A DNA stretch of 64,000 bases from Cognatilysobacter xinjiangensis (GCF_014651995.1 NZ_BMXY01000001.1:310001-374000), one strand, 5' to 3'. Positions 41,243 to 51,114 are shown, counted from the stretch's first letter. Notes: generated by a model not told the origin, from the sequence alone. Numbers and translations: made by a program.

Positions 41243-43714
41243 TCAGGCCGCGGCGCGCGACGAGGCATCCGTCGCGAGGCCCGCGTAACCCGCCGAGCGA
41301 AGTTCCGCAGCCTCGAAGTCGTCGACGCTGATCGTGTCGATCGTCATCTCGCGCAACTGCTCCAGCTGGCGGCGCTCGTCGGCCGTGATCCAGCCGTTGC
41401 GCTCGGCGAGGTCGAGCTGCGAGACGAAGTCGTGCGCCTCCACCTGGCCCTTCAGCGCCTTCTGGAACTTGCGCTCGATCGGCTCGGCGGCGATGACGGC
41501 GGCGAGGTAGCTGTCGATGCGACCGGCCGGATTGTTCGGCGTCGGCGCGAGGAAGGCACCGCGACCGAGCCGGTCGCGCGCCTCGTTCGGCGTCATCAGG
41601 ATCGAGGCCACCTTGCGGCTCAGGCGGTCGCTCGGCGCCACGGCGCGACGGCCGAGCGGGAACACCAGCACCCACAGCAGCCAGCCGATGCCGCGCACCG
41701 GGAAGTTGCGCAGCGCGGCCGAGAGCGACTGCTCCAGCTTGTGCATCGAGCTGTGGAACGCCCAGGCCAGCAGCGGACGATCGGCCGCCGGGCGGCCCTG
41801 GTCCTCGTAGCGCTTGAGCATCGCGCTGGAGATGTAGAGCTGGCTCAGCACGTCGCCCAGGCGCCCGGACAGCGACTCCTTGAACTTGAGCTTGCCGCCT
41901 AGCAGCAACATCGAGGTGTCGGCGAGCAGGGACAGCACCGCCGAGTAGCGGTTGAGCTTGCGGAAGTAGCGCTTGGTGTAGTCGTCGCCCGGGGCCGAGC
42001 CGATGCTCGCACCGGTGATGCCGAACCACAGCGAGCGCACCGCGTTGGAGATCGCGAAGCCGATGTGGCTGAAGAGCGCGCGGTCGAAGTCGCGCAGGCC
42101 CTGCGCGCGGTCGGCGTTCGCCGCGGCCTTCATCTCGGTGAGGACCCACGGATGGCAGAGGATCGCGCCCTGGCCGAAGATCATCAGCGAGCGCGTCATG
42201 ATGTTCGCGCCCTCGACGGTGATCGAGATCGGCGAGGCCTGCCACGCGCGGCCCAGGTAGTTGCGCGGGCCGAGGATGATGCCCTTGCCGCCATGGATGT
42301 CCATGGCGTCCTGGATGAGCTGGCGGCCCATCTCGGTGCAGTGGTACTTGGAGATCGTCGACGGCACCGCCGGCAGCTCGCCGCGCGCGACGGCTGCGGC
42401 CGAGGCTTCAGCCAGCGCGGTCACCGTGTAGGCATTGCCGCCGATGCGCGCCAGCGCTTCCTCGACGCCCTCGAAACGGCCGACCGACAGGCCGAACTGC
42501 TTGCGGATGCGCGCATACGAGCCGGTCACCAACGCGCCCAGGCGCGAGCCGCCCGAGGCGGTCGACGGCAGCGTGATCGAGCGGCCGATCGACAGGCACT
42601 CGACCAGCATCTGCCAGCCCTTGCCCGCGTATGCCTCGCCACCGATGAGCTGGCTGAGCGGGATGAAGACGTCCTTGCCGCGGATCGGGCCGTTCTGGAA
42701 CGGCGAGTTGAGCGGCATCGCGCGGCGGCCGATCTCCACGCCGGGCGTGTCGCGCGGCAGCAGGCCGAGGGTGATGCCGATGTCTTCCTTGTCGCCCAGC
42801 AGCTTGTCCGGGTCGTACATGCGGAAGGCGAGGCCGATCAGCGTCGCGACCGGCGCGAGCGTGATGTAGCGCTTGTCGAAGGTGAGCCTGACGCCGAGCA
42901 CGCGCGCCCCGTTCCACTCGCCCATGCAGACGATGCCGTAGTCGGGGATCGAGGTCGCATCCGAGCCGGCCCACGGGCCGGTCAGGCCGAAGCAGGGCAC
43001 TTCACGGCCGTCGGCCAGGCGTGGCAGGTAGTAGTCCTTCTGCTCCTGCGTGCCGTAGTGCATCAGCAGCTCGGCCGGGCCGAGCGAGTTCGGCACGCCG
43101 ACGGTGGAGCTCACCACCGACGAGATCGACGCCAGCTTCTCGATCACCTTGTGGTTGCCCAGGGCGGTGAAGCCGAGGCCGCCGTACTCCTTCGGCACGA
43201 TCATGCCGAAGAACTTGTTCTTCTTGATGTAGTCCCAGAGCTCGGGCTGCAGGTCGGCATGGACGTGGGTGATCTCCCAGTCGTTGACCATCCTGCAGAG
43301 CTCCTCGACCGGACCGTCGAGGAAGGCCTGCTCGTCGGGACGAAGCTCGGGCTTGGGCTGCGACAGCAGCACATTCCAGTCCGGCTTGCCGGTGAACAGC
43401 TCGCCCTCGAAGCCGACCGTGCCGGCCTCCAGCGCGACGCGCTCGGTTTCCGACAGCGGCGGCAGGATCTTCTTGAAGATGCCGAACAGCGGCGCGGCGA
43501 TCAGCGCGCGGCGCAGCGGCACCACCAGCAGCGGCACCGCGACGATCGCGAGCAGGACGGCGGCCAGGACGGTGGCGGTCGGATTGGCCTGCAGCAGCCA
43601 GCAGGCGACCAGGCCGACCGCCGACAGCGCGACCCAGACCGGCAGGCGGAGGCGATGGTAGGCGGCGATGCCAGCGATGATCAGCAGTACGAGGAACGGT
43701 GCGGCGATGCTCAT
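41243..43714 (-). CDS. fadE: Acyl-CoA dehydrogenase FadE
   Basis: This 823-residue FAD enzyme catalyses the first step of fatty-acid beta-oxidation. An N-terminal double hydrophobic region (APFLVLLIIAGIAAYHRL, VWVALSAVGLVACWLLQ) is typical of FadE and not of short acyl-CoA dehydrogenases. The catalytic core shows YIKKNKFFGMIVPKEYGGLGFTALGNHKVIEKLASIS, PCFGLTGPWAGSDATSIPD, MPLNSPFQNGPIRGKDVFIP and HGGKGIILGPRNYLG. The C-terminal ~200 residues match the FadE-specific extension. Length equals E. coli FadE (814). It is divergent from a tetR gene with operator-like palindromes in between. Confidence 0.97.
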   Translation of the reverse strand: MSIAAPFLVLLIIAGIAAYHRLRLPVWVALSAVGLVACWLLQANPTATVLAAVLLAIVAVPLLVVPLRRALIAAPLFGIFKKILPPLSETERVALEAGTVGFEGELFTGKPDWNVLLSQPKPELRPDEQAFLDGPVEELCRMVNDWEITHVHADLQPELWDYIKKNKFFGMIVPKEYGGLGFTALGNHKVIEKLASISSVVSSTVGVPNSLGPAELLMHYGTQEQKDYYLPRLADGREVPCFGLTGPWAGSDATSIPDYGIVCMGEWNGARVLGVRLTFDKRYITLAPVATLIGLAFRMYDPDKLLGDKEDIGITLGLLPRDTPGVEIGRRAMPLNSPFQNGPIRGKDVFIPLSQLIGGEAYAGKGWQMLVECLSIGRSITLPSTASGGSRLGALVTGSYARIRKQFGLSVGRFEGVEEALARIGGNAYTVTALAEASAAAVARGELPAVPSTISKYHCTEMGRQLIQDAMDIHGGKGIILGPRNYLGRAWQASPISITVEGANIMTRSLMIFGQGAILCHPWVLTEMKAAANADRAQGLRDFDRALFSHIGFAISNAVRSLWFGITGASIGSAPGDDYTKRYFRKLNRYSAVLSLLADTSMLLLGGKLKFKESLSGRLGDVLSQLYISSAMLKRYEDQGRPAADRPLLAWAFHSSMHKLEQSLSAALRNFPVRGIGWLLWVLVFPLGRRAVAPSDRLSRKVASILMTPNEARDRLGRGAFLAPTPNNPAGRIDSYLAAVIAAEPIERKFQKALKGQVEAHDFVSQLDLAERNGWITADERRQLEQLREMTIDTISVDDFEAAELRSAGYAGLATDASSRAAA

Positions 43715-43802
43715 GGAGCGCTCCTGCGGACGTCGCGTCCGCGCGGGTGATCGTGGATTGAGGCTGTCGAGGCGGATTCAAACGCCGGCATGAAACGCTC
43801 GA

Positions 43803-43842
43803 CATACGCACGAGTATGGTAACGTCCGCGGACCGCTGTCAA
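43803..43842 (-). promoter_or_regulatory. fadE promoter with overlapping operator
   Basis: On the minus strand TTGACA (43842-43837) is separated by 18 bases from CATACT (43818-43813), a good sigma-70 promoter for fadE. An inverted repeat CATACGCACGAGTATG (43803-43818, 12/16 symmetrical) covers the -10 and the start site. Such a position fits repression by a dimeric TetR protein. Confidence 0.65.
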
Positions 43843-43896
43843 CGCCCGTTTTCCACCGTCGGACGGGCCTGTTTCCCGATGCATACTGTCCCGGCC

Positions 43897-43912
43897 GTAC
43901 CCGTACGGATAC
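43897..43912. promoter_or_regulatory. Second operator-like palindrome, upstream of tetR
   Basis: GTACCCGTACGGATAC is symmetrical at 14 of 16 positions and lies ten bases before the TetR ATG, overlapping its probable -10 (TACACT at 43910-43915). It is a likely autoregulatory site. Its half-site GTAC/GTAT resembles that of the fadE site. Confidence 0.5.
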
Positions 43913-43921
43913 ACTGCGCAC

Positions 43922-44506
43922 ATGACGAGTGAAACGCCTGCCAAGTCCGATCGAACCGGGCGCCTCAGCGCCGACGACTGGGCGCAGGCCGCCCTCGACC
44001 TGATCGCCGAGCAGGGCGTGCCCGCCGTGGCCGTCGAGCCGCTGGCGCGTCGTCTCGGCGTCACCAAGGGCAGCTTCTACTGGCACTTCCCGTCGCGCGA
44101 ATCACTGCTGGTGGCCGCGCTGGAGCGTTGGGAAAAGACCGAGCAGGAGGCCATCTTCGGCCAGCTCGAGCAGATCGCCGATCCGCGTCAGCGCCTGCGC
44201 CAGCTGTTCGACGTGGTGGCGCACGAGGTGACCTCGCACATCGTCTATTCGGCGTTGCTCAAGGCGCTGGACCACCCGATCGTCGCGCCGGTCATCGGCC
44301 GCGTCTCGCAGCGCCGCCTCGAATGGCTGGCCGCGTCCTTCCGCCAGGCCGGGCTCGACCCGACCTCCGCGCAGCACCGCGCGCGGCTGGCGTATGCCGC
44401 CTATGTCGGCTTCCTGCAGCTCAACCTCCAGCTCAACCAGACGCGGCTGCCGCGCGAGGAGTTCGAGGCGTTCGTCGAGCACATGATGGCCACGTTGATT
44501 CCCTGA
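43922..44506 (+). CDS. TetR/AcrR-family regulator, probable fadE repressor
   Basis: This 194-residue protein has an N-terminal TetR DNA-binding domain. The helix-turn-helix is WAQAALDLIAEQGVPAVAVEPLARRLGVTKGSFYWHFPSRESLLVAALERWE. The C-terminal all-helical ligand-binding domain has no specific motif. Immediate divergence from fadE and the two palindromes in the 207-bp spacer support control of fatty-acid degradation with acyl-CoA as possible ligand (compare PsrA/FadR-type TetR proteins). The target is inferred. Confidence 0.9.
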   Translation: MTSETPAKSDRTGRLSADDWAQAALDLIAEQGVPAVAVEPLARRLGVTKGSFYWHFPSRESLLVAALERWEKTEQEAIFGQLEQIADPRQRLRQLFDVVAHEVTSHIVYSALLKALDHPIVAPVIGRVSQRRLEWLAASFRQAGLDPTSAQHRARLAYAAYVGFLQLNLQLNQTRLPREEFEAFVEHMMATLIP

Positions 44507-44554
44507 GAATCGGCGGTTTCGCGTTTTCCTTTTTCACATCGCAGGAGGTTCCAC

Positions 44555-46354
44555 ATGAATGCCCTCGTCCAGGACGTCGACAAGCGCGCCCCCGAGGTGC
44601 AGGGCCGTGGCACCACGCTGGAAAGCCTCAAGCAGTGGGTGGACCAGGTCGCCGCGCTGGCGCGCCCGGCCGCCATCCACTGGTGCGACGGCTCCGACGC
44701 CGAGAACGCTGCGCTCGTCGCGAAGATGGAAGCCGACGGCACGCTGATCCGCCTCAACGAGGAGACGAACCCCGGGAGCTGGCTGCACCGCTCGCACCCG
44801 GACGACGTCGCGCGCGTCGAGCACCTCACCTTCGTCTGCACGAGCGAGCAGGACGACGCCGGCCCGAACAACCACTGGATGTCGCCGGCCGACGGCCACG
44901 CGCAGATGGACTCGCTGTTCGAGGGCTGCATGGAAGGGCGGACGATGTACGTCATCCCGTACTGCATGGGCCCCATCGACTCGCCGATTTCGCGCTGCGG
45001 TGTCGAGATCACCGACAGCCCGTATGTCGTCGCCAACATGCGGATCATGACGCGCATGGGCGAGGCGGCCCTGCAGCGTATCGAGCGCGAGGGCACGTTC
45101 GTCCGTGGCCTGCATTCGACCGGCGAGCTCGACCCGAATCGCCGCTTCATCATGCACTTCCCGGAAGAGCTGACGATCAAGTCGTACGGCTCCGGCTACG
45201 GCGGCAACGCGCTGCTCGGCAAGAAGTGCCACGCACTGCGCATCGCCTCGCACCAGGCACGCCAGGAAGGCTGGCTCGCCGAGCACATGCTGATCCTCGG
45301 CATCGAGAACCCGCAGGGCGAGACGCATTACGTCGCAGCGGCGTTCCCGTCGGCCTGCGGCAAGACCAATCTCGCCATGCTCATCCCGCCGGAGGGTTAC
45401 CGCGAGAAAGGCTGGAAGGTCTGGACCATCGGCGACGACATCTGCTGGATGCGCCCCGGCCCGGACGGCCGCCTGTACGCGATCAACCCCGAAGCCGGGT
45501 TCTTCGGCGTCGCGCCCGGCACGTCCGCTAAGTCGAATCCGAACGCGCTCGCGACCATCGCGAAGAACACCATCTTCACCAATGTCGGCGTGACCGCCGA
45601 CGACGGTCCGTGGTGGGAAGGCCTCGACGACGGCCAGCCCGTCACCGACTGGCGCGGCAACGCCTACGATGCCGCCAACGGCCCGGCCGCGCATCCGAAC
45701 GCACGCTTCACCGTCTCGGCCAAGCAGTGCCCCAGCTACAGCGAGCACGCGGAGGACCCGACCGGCGTGCCGATCTCGGCGATCGTGTTCGGCGGCCGTC
45801 GCGCCTCGCTTGTCCCGCTGGTGTTCGAGGCGCGCGACTGGACGCACGGCGTGCTGGTGGGCGCCGCGATGGGCTCGGAGACGACCGCCGCGGCCACCGG
45901 CGCGGTTGGCGTCATGCGCCGCGATCCGATGGCGATGAAGCCGTTCTGCGGCTACAACTTCGCCGACTACTTCGCGCACTGGCTGTCGTTCGACAACGGC
46001 CGGAACAAGCTGCCGAAGGTCTTCCACGTCAACTGGTTCCGCAAGGGCGACGACGGCAAGTTCCTGTGGCCGGGCTTCGGCGACAACCTGCGCGTGCTCG
46101 AGTGGATGATCGGTCGCGTGGAAGGCCGCGCGGATGCGGTAGAGACGCCGATCGGCGCGCTGCCGCGCGAGCAGGATCTGGACCTCGAAGGCGTGCAGCT
46201 CTCCGGCGAGGCGCGCGAAAAGCTGTTCGGCTTCGACCGCGACGGCTGGCGTGCCGAACTCGTCAGCATCGGCGACTACCTGCGCGAATACGGCCCCCGC
46301 ATGCCGCAGGCTCTGCACGACGAGCAGGCGCGCATCGCCGCGAGCCTGGACTGA
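44555..46354 (+). CDS. pckG: GTP-dependent phosphoenolpyruvate carboxykinase
   Basis: This 599-residue cytoplasmic enzyme converts oxaloacetate plus GTP to PEP, the entry to gluconeogenesis. Seen are the N-terminal IHWCDGSDAENAAL, VIPYCMGPIDSP, MHFPEELTIKSYGSGYGGNALLGKKCHAL, the P-loop with the reactive Cys (AAFPSACGKTNLAML), WTIGDDICWMRPG (metal-binding Asp) and the GTP-binding MKPFCGYNFADYFAHWLSF. Length is normal for the GTP class (about 600) and unlike the ATP class. CAGGAGGTTCC precedes the ATG. It lies next to fadE and its regulator, fitting growth on fatty acids; it is 48 bp after tetR on the same strand. Confidence 0.98.
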   Translation: MNALVQDVDKRAPEVQGRGTTLESLKQWVDQVAALARPAAIHWCDGSDAENAALVAKMEADGTLIRLNEETNPGSWLHRSHPDDVARVEHLTFVCTSEQDDAGPNNHWMSPADGHAQMDSLFEGCMEGRTMYVIPYCMGPIDSPISRCGVEITDSPYVVANMRIMTRMGEAALQRIEREGTFVRGLHSTGELDPNRRFIMHFPEELTIKSYGSGYGGNALLGKKCHALRIASHQARQEGWLAEHMLILGIENPQGETHYVAAAFPSACGKTNLAMLIPPEGYREKGWKVWTIGDDICWMRPGPDGRLYAINPEAGFFGVAPGTSAKSNPNALATIAKNTIFTNVGVTADDGPWWEGLDDGQPVTDWRGNAYDAANGPAAHPNARFTVSAKQCPSYSEHAEDPTGVPISAIVFGGRRASLVPLVFEARDWTHGVLVGAAMGSETTAAATGAVGVMRRDPMAMKPFCGYNFADYFAHWLSFDNGRNKLPKVFHVNWFRKGDDGKFLWPGFGDNLRVLEWMIGRVEGRADAVETPIGALPREQDLDLEGVQLSGEAREKLFGFDRDGWRAELVSIGDYLREYGPRMPQALHDEQARIAASLD

Positions 46355-46413
46355 TAGCCACGGCGCGCCAAGCCGGAGGACGGATCCGACCTGGCGCGCG
46401 ACAGCGATGACCG

Positions 46414-47961
46414 ATGCAGGCTGACCCGCGCTACCGCGAGGCGTCGGCGCACGTCGCCCGCGGCGACTGGCGACGTGCGGCTGCGTTGCTCGCGCCGCTC
46501 GTGCGCGAGTGTCCGACTGTCGATGTTCTCGCACTCGGCGCGGATGTGTCGCTCCGTTTCGGCGCCTACGCCGAAGCCTGCGAGCTGGCGCGTGGCGCGT
46601 CGGCCGCGGAGGGACAGCTCGATCCGGCCGCGCTCATGCGCTACGTGCGACTACTGCGCCGGCTCGAGATGCCTGCGGAGCTAGAGCGGCTGCTCGAACG
46701 CCACGACGTCTCCACGCTGCCCGATGCCGTCCTGCCGGAGCTGACGCTGCTCGCGAGCTCGGCCTCGCTGTTCGACGTCGCCAGCCGACTGTCGGACCGC
46801 ATGCTCGGCCGACTGCCGGCGAGTGCCGACGCGCAGTACGTCGCCGGTCTTCTCGCGATGTTCCGCGGCGAGCGCGAGCCGTCGCTGCAGCACCTCGATC
46901 GCGCGACCGCCATCGAGCCGCGCATGGGCAATGCGCACTGGCTGGTTGCGATGCAGGCGGACGCAGGCTCGGCGGCGGCCCACGTGGATGCGATGCGTCG
47001 CGCGCTGCCCGGCGTCGTGCCGGGCTCGGAGGTGGAGGCCTATCTGCGCTTCTCCCTGCACCGTCGCCTGCACTCGCTTCAGCGCTACGAGGAGGCATGG
47101 ACGGAACTCGACCGCGGGCTGGCGATCGGGCGCCGCCTCGATCCCTTTGACGCGTCCGCCGACCACGCGCTGTTCGACGCCCTGCGGGCAACCGACGCGA
47201 GCGCGATCGCGTCGGCGCGGGACGGCGTCAGCGGCGGGGGAATGATCTTCGTCGTCGGCATGTTTCGCTCGGGCACCAGCCTGATCGAGCGCGTGCTGAC
47301 CGGACATCCCGACGTCGTGGACGGCGGCGAGACCTACCAGTTCACCGCGGCCATGCGCGAAGCGGCGGACCAGGACGGAACGGGCGTCATCGATCTACCA
47401 TTGTTCGCGCGCGCGCCGCATATCGACTACGCGCGGGTCGGCGAACGCATGGCCGCCTACGCCACCTGGCGCAAGGGCGGGAAGGCGCGGCTGACCGAGA
47501 AACTGCCGTCCAACTATCTGCTCTTGCCGTGGATCCTGCGCGCGCTGCCGGACGCGAAGATCGTGCATCTGCGACGCGACGCCCGCGACACGTGCTTCTC
47601 CAACCTGCGCACTATGTTCCGGGGCGCTGCGGCGTATTCGAACGACGCCATGGACATGGCACGGCATTACCGCGCGTATGAGGCACTGATGGCGCATTGG
47701 CATCGTGCGATGCCGGGATGCATCCTCGACGTCCAATACGCCGATTTCGTTGCCGATCCGGCCCGCCAAGCCGAAAGGCTGCTCGCCTTCTGCGGCCTGA
47801 ATTTCGACCCGCGCGTGCTCGACCTCGCGGCGGCTCGCGGGCATACCACGACGGCCAGCGCCGGCGAGCTGCGCCGGGGCATTCTCAGGAATCGTGGCGA
47901 CGACTGGCGCCACTACGCGGCACATCTCGCGCCGATGCTCGATCTGCTCGATCGCGCCTGA
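46414..47961 (+). CDS. TPR-containing sulfotransferase
   Basis: This 515-residue protein has an N-terminal TPR-like helical region (about 1-265) and a C-terminal PAPS-dependent sulfotransferase domain. The 5'-phosphosulfate loop is FVVGMFRSGTSLIERVL (near residue 280), and the 3'-phosphate segment is AKIVHLRRDARDTCFSNL. The typical TEKLPSNYLLLPWILRALP lies between them. Such genes often stand beside TonB-dependent receptors in xanthomonads and sphingomonads, and a receptor gene does face it here. The sulfate acceptor is unknown. It may modify a peptide or glycan related to the receptor's ligand (inference). Confidence 0.88.
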   Translation: MQADPRYREASAHVARGDWRRAAALLAPLVRECPTVDVLALGADVSLRFGAYAEACELARGASAAEGQLDPAALMRYVRLLRRLEMPAELERLLERHDVSTLPDAVLPELTLLASSASLFDVASRLSDRMLGRLPASADAQYVAGLLAMFRGEREPSLQHLDRATAIEPRMGNAHWLVAMQADAGSAAAHVDAMRRALPGVVPGSEVEAYLRFSLHRRLHSLQRYEEAWTELDRGLAIGRRLDPFDASADHALFDALRATDASAIASARDGVSGGGMIFVVGMFRSGTSLIERVLTGHPDVVDGGETYQFTAAMREAADQDGTGVIDLPLFARAPHIDYARVGERMAAYATWRKGGKARLTEKLPSNYLLLPWILRALPDAKIVHLRRDARDTCFSNLRTMFRGAAAYSNDAMDMARHYRAYEALMAHWHRAMPGCILDVQYADFVADPARQAERLLAFCGLNFDPRVLDLAAARGHTTTASAGELRRGILRNRGDDWRHYAAHLAPMLDLLDRA

Positions 47962-48009
47962 TCCTCGGCGGCGACACGCACGCTCGCCGCGCGAACTTTC
48001 GCCCGGTAC

Positions 48010-48039
48010 AAAAAACCACGGCCCCTTTCGGGGCCGTGG
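48010..48039 (-). terminator. Terminator of the TonB-dependent receptor gene
   Basis: On the minus strand CCACGGCCCC/GGGGCCGTGG, with a GAAA-type loop, is followed by TTTTTT. Confidence 0.88.
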
Positions 48040-48061
48040 GTCTAACCGGTTACTCGATCGA

Positions 48062-50950
48062 TCAGAAGCGCTGCTGGTACTTGAGGTACCAGACGCGACC
48101 GATGTCGAAGCCGCCGTAGTACGGGAAGCTGCTGTTCGGCTGCGTGAACATGATCGGGCCGTAGTGGTCCGTGATGTTGTTCGCACCGATCGCCGCCGTC
48201 GCGTTCCAGGGCAGCTTCACGGAGAACTGCAGGTCGTGGAACGTGTTGGCACCGACGCGGTTCAGCGGATCAGCGGCACCGTAGACGTCGCGGTGGCCAG
48301 CGTCCGAGCACGGACGCGGAGCCGATGCGCAGGACTCCTTCATGCCCGAGTAGTAGCGGGCGGTGTAGGAGACCGCGTAGTCACCCATTTCCCACAGCAG
48401 GCCGAGGTTCGAACGGATGCGGAAGACACCCGGCGAGCCGACGTAGCCGACCCACAGCGTTTCCGGGCTGTTGTCCGACAGCTGGTCGTACTTGCTGGTG
48501 TAGGTGGTCTGCCAGTTCACGTTGAACTTGCCGAACGACGTTTCCGGCGCGCGGTAGTTCACGCCGAAGTCGTAGCCTTCCGTGCGGATCGCACCGAGGT
48601 TCGTCAGGCCGAAGAACAGGTTGCGGATCACGTGGGTGTTCGGATCGCGCACGATGCCCGCGCAACGAGCCGGGATGTTCGACACGTAGCAGTCGCCCAG
48701 GATCAGGTCGACCGAGTCGTCGGCGATCGTGTCCTCGATCTTCACGTCGAACCAGTCAAGCGTGAAGTCCAGGCCCTGCACGAACTTCGGGCTCCACACC
48801 ACGCCGGCCGTCTTCGACGTCGACGATTCCGGCGAGAGGTTCGGGTTCGAGCCGCTCAGGAACTGGAAGTTGGTCTGGCACGGCAGGGTGGTGCAGGGGA
48901 TGTTGCCCTGGCCGAGCTGCACGTAAGTCGCCGGCACGCCAGCGGCCGTACAGGCCGGGCCGCCTGCGCCCGGCTGACCGGCCGCGCAGGGATCCGTGTA
49001 CGACTCGAAGCTGCCGCCGATGCCGCCGTACAGGTCGTTGATCGTCGGGGCACGGAAGCCTTCCGCATACGTGGCGCGGAACAGCAGGCCTTCCATCGGG
49101 CGCCAGCGCATCGAGAACTTGCTGTTGAGCGTGTCGCCGAAGTTCGAATAGTCGGAGTAGCGGGTCGCGACGTTGAAGGTCAGTTCCTTCGCGAACGCGA
49201 CGTCCGCCAGCACCGGGATCTCGACCTCAGCATAAGCTTCGTTGAGCGAGTAGCTGCCCGCGGTCGTCGTCGCCGGCAGGCCGGTGCTCAGGCCGCCCTG
49301 GTTGAACGCGTCCGGCACGAAGCGGCCGTCTTCCTCGCGATGCTCGATACCGAACGCAATGCCGAGATCGCCCGCCGGGAGCGAGAACAGGCTGCCACCG
49401 ATGTTCGCGCTGTAGATCGTCGTGGTGGTCAGGCCGGCGTCGTGGTACTCGGGGAACAGGAACGTCTGCAGGTCCGGGTTCGACAGCGAGCCTTGGCCCG
49501 CCTGGCCGTACGGCAGGAACGGGTTGAACGGGATGCACTCGCCGTTGCCGTAGTTGCTGCCATAAGCGATCGGGTTCGCGGCCGTACCGCACTCGACGCG
49601 GCCGGTAGCGCCGTTGAAGTACGAGGCGCCCATCGCACGCGCGGTGGCGAGCGTGTTCGCATCACCGCGACCGTACTTGTTGGAGGTGTTGCGGTTGGAC
49701 AGGTAACCGACGTCCCAATCCCACTGCTTGTCGCCGAAGTTCAGCACGCCCTCGAGGCCCAGGCTCACGCGCAGGGTGTCGAGCTGGCTACGCGTGGTGC
49801 GCGGCACTTCCCACAGGCGGCGGTAGAAGTAGGCGTCGCCGGCGGCCGGGTTCGGGTTGAAGTAGCTGTCAGCCGAGACCAGACCGAAGCCGTAGTTGAA
49901 CGGATAGCCGGCGATCTGCTGGTCGGTCGTACGGTTGGTGTAACCAACGTCGGCCGTGAACTTCAGCTCGTCGGTGATGTCCAGCGTGCCGCTGACGAGG
50001 ACCGAACGGCGCTCGATGCCGGTCTGCAGCATCATCTGCTGGTTGGCATTGGCGCGCTCGGCCGGCGTCAGGTTGTGGTAGTTCGCCGGGTTGCGCGGAT
50101 CCTGGCCCGCATTGACGGTGCAGAGGCCGCTCGAGCAGGTCGGAGCGGTGAAGTTGCCGTCCGCGTCGACGTTGCCGAGCCACACGCCGTTCTGGCTGAT
50201 GGCGCTCCAGCCCGAGAACGGGAAGTTCGGACCCGAGTTGCCGTACGCGCTGAACCAGCGGTCGCGCGCGAAGACCGGATCTTCCTTCGTGTACTCGGCG
50301 CTCAGCGTAACGCTCGCGCGCTCGCCAGTGGCACCCAGCGTAACGTCGTAGGACTGGCGGAAGCCGTCGCCCTCGTCGAAGCTGCCGAGGTAGACGTTAG
50401 CTTCGGCGCCGTCGAAATTGCGACGGGTGATGACGTTGACCACGCCGGCGATCGCGTCGGAGCCGTAGATGGCCGAGGCGCCGTCCTTCAGGACTTCGAT
50501 GCGCTGGATCGCCGAGACCGGGATCTGGCTGAGGTCCTGCAGGCCCGAGGTCGTGATGCCGAGGCGCTTACCGTTGACGAGCACCAGCGTGCGCGCCGCG
50601 CCGAGGTTGCGCAGGTCGATGTAGTAGCCGCCGACGTTCTCGCCCGAGGCGAGCGCTTCAGCGCGCGAGATCGCCGGCGAACCCGCCGACGTGAGGTTCT
50701 GCAGGATGTCGGCGACCGACGTGAAACCCTGATTCTGGATCTGGTCACGGCTCAGCGTGATGATCGGCTGCGCGGTCTCAACTTCCGCGCGACGGATGCG
50801 CGAACCCGTGACTTCGATGCGATCGAGCTGCTGGGCATCGCCCTGCGTGTCCGTCGTGTCCTGTGCGAACGCGACGCTGCCGCCCGCCGCGGTACCCACG
50901 GCGAGCGCGAACGTGATCGCGTCGCGGAGCCTGGTGGTCTTAAAGGTCAT
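48062..50950 (-). CDS. TonB-dependent outer-membrane receptor
   Basis: This 962-residue receptor imports an unidentified large ligand at the outer membrane with TonB energy. A signal peptide ends near VAFAQ. The N-terminal TonB-box-like DRIEVTGSRIRR comes next, then the plug domain (SVADILQNLTSAGSPAISRAEAL, LVNGKRLGI, IQRIEVLKDGASAIYGSDAIAGVVNVITRR). The barrel follows, ending in the aromatic C-terminus YLKYQQRF. The IEVLKDGASAIYGSDAIAGV style is typical of the receptor class that in xanthomonads is often paired with sulfotransferases or peptidases. The start at 50950 follows GGAGAGAG. An upstream in-frame ATG is not supported. Confidence 0.96.
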   Translation of the reverse strand: MTFKTTRLRDAITFALAVGTAAGGSVAFAQDTTDTQGDAQQLDRIEVTGSRIRRAEVETAQPIITLSRDQIQNQGFTSVADILQNLTSAGSPAISRAEALASGENVGGYYIDLRNLGAARTLVLVNGKRLGITTSGLQDLSQIPVSAIQRIEVLKDGASAIYGSDAIAGVVNVITRRNFDGAEANVYLGSFDEGDGFRQSYDVTLGATGERASVTLSAEYTKEDPVFARDRWFSAYGNSGPNFPFSGWSAISQNGVWLGNVDADGNFTAPTCSSGLCTVNAGQDPRNPANYHNLTPAERANANQQMMLQTGIERRSVLVSGTLDITDELKFTADVGYTNRTTDQQIAGYPFNYGFGLVSADSYFNPNPAAGDAYFYRRLWEVPRTTRSQLDTLRVSLGLEGVLNFGDKQWDWDVGYLSNRNTSNKYGRGDANTLATARAMGASYFNGATGRVECGTAANPIAYGSNYGNGECIPFNPFLPYGQAGQGSLSNPDLQTFLFPEYHDAGLTTTTIYSANIGGSLFSLPAGDLGIAFGIEHREEDGRFVPDAFNQGGLSTGLPATTTAGSYSLNEAYAEVEIPVLADVAFAKELTFNVATRYSDYSNFGDTLNSKFSMRWRPMEGLLFRATYAEGFRAPTINDLYGGIGGSFESYTDPCAAGQPGAGGPACTAAGVPATYVQLGQGNIPCTTLPCQTNFQFLSGSNPNLSPESSTSKTAGVVWSPKFVQGLDFTLDWFDVKIEDTIADDSVDLILGDCYVSNIPARCAGIVRDPNTHVIRNLFFGLTNLGAIRTEGYDFGVNYRAPETSFGKFNVNWQTTYTSKYDQLSDNSPETLWVGYVGSPGVFRIRSNLGLLWEMGDYAVSYTARYYSGMKESCASAPRPCSDAGHRDVYGAADPLNRVGANTFHDLQFSVKLPWNATAAIGANNITDHYGPIMFTQPNSSFPYYGGFDIGRVWYLKYQQRF

Positions 50951-51067
50951 CTCTCTCTCCAAAGTGAGTCTTGCAGTACTACCAAGGGAACCTCCCGGGA
51001 CACCTAGAACCGGCAGGGTCGGGCCGATAGTAGCCACCTGTTTCCGGAAATTAAAGTGTCGTTAACG

Positions 51068-51091
51068 AAAAAGGCCGCCCGGTGGGCGGCC
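51068..51091 (-). terminator. Terminator of the gene at 51115-51951
   Basis: On the minus strand GGCCGCCC-ACC-GGGCGGCC is followed by TTTTTCG. Confidence 0.85.
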
Positions 51092-51114
51092 TTCGAAAAA
51101 TGGTGTCGCAGGCG

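Noticed and set aside
47894-51007. A 1037-codon plus-strand open frame across the TonB receptor
   Set aside because: It is antisense to a receptor with a signal peptide, plug and barrel motifs; its own translation is low-complexity Arg/Val/Asp-rich, typical of shadow frames in GC-rich DNA.
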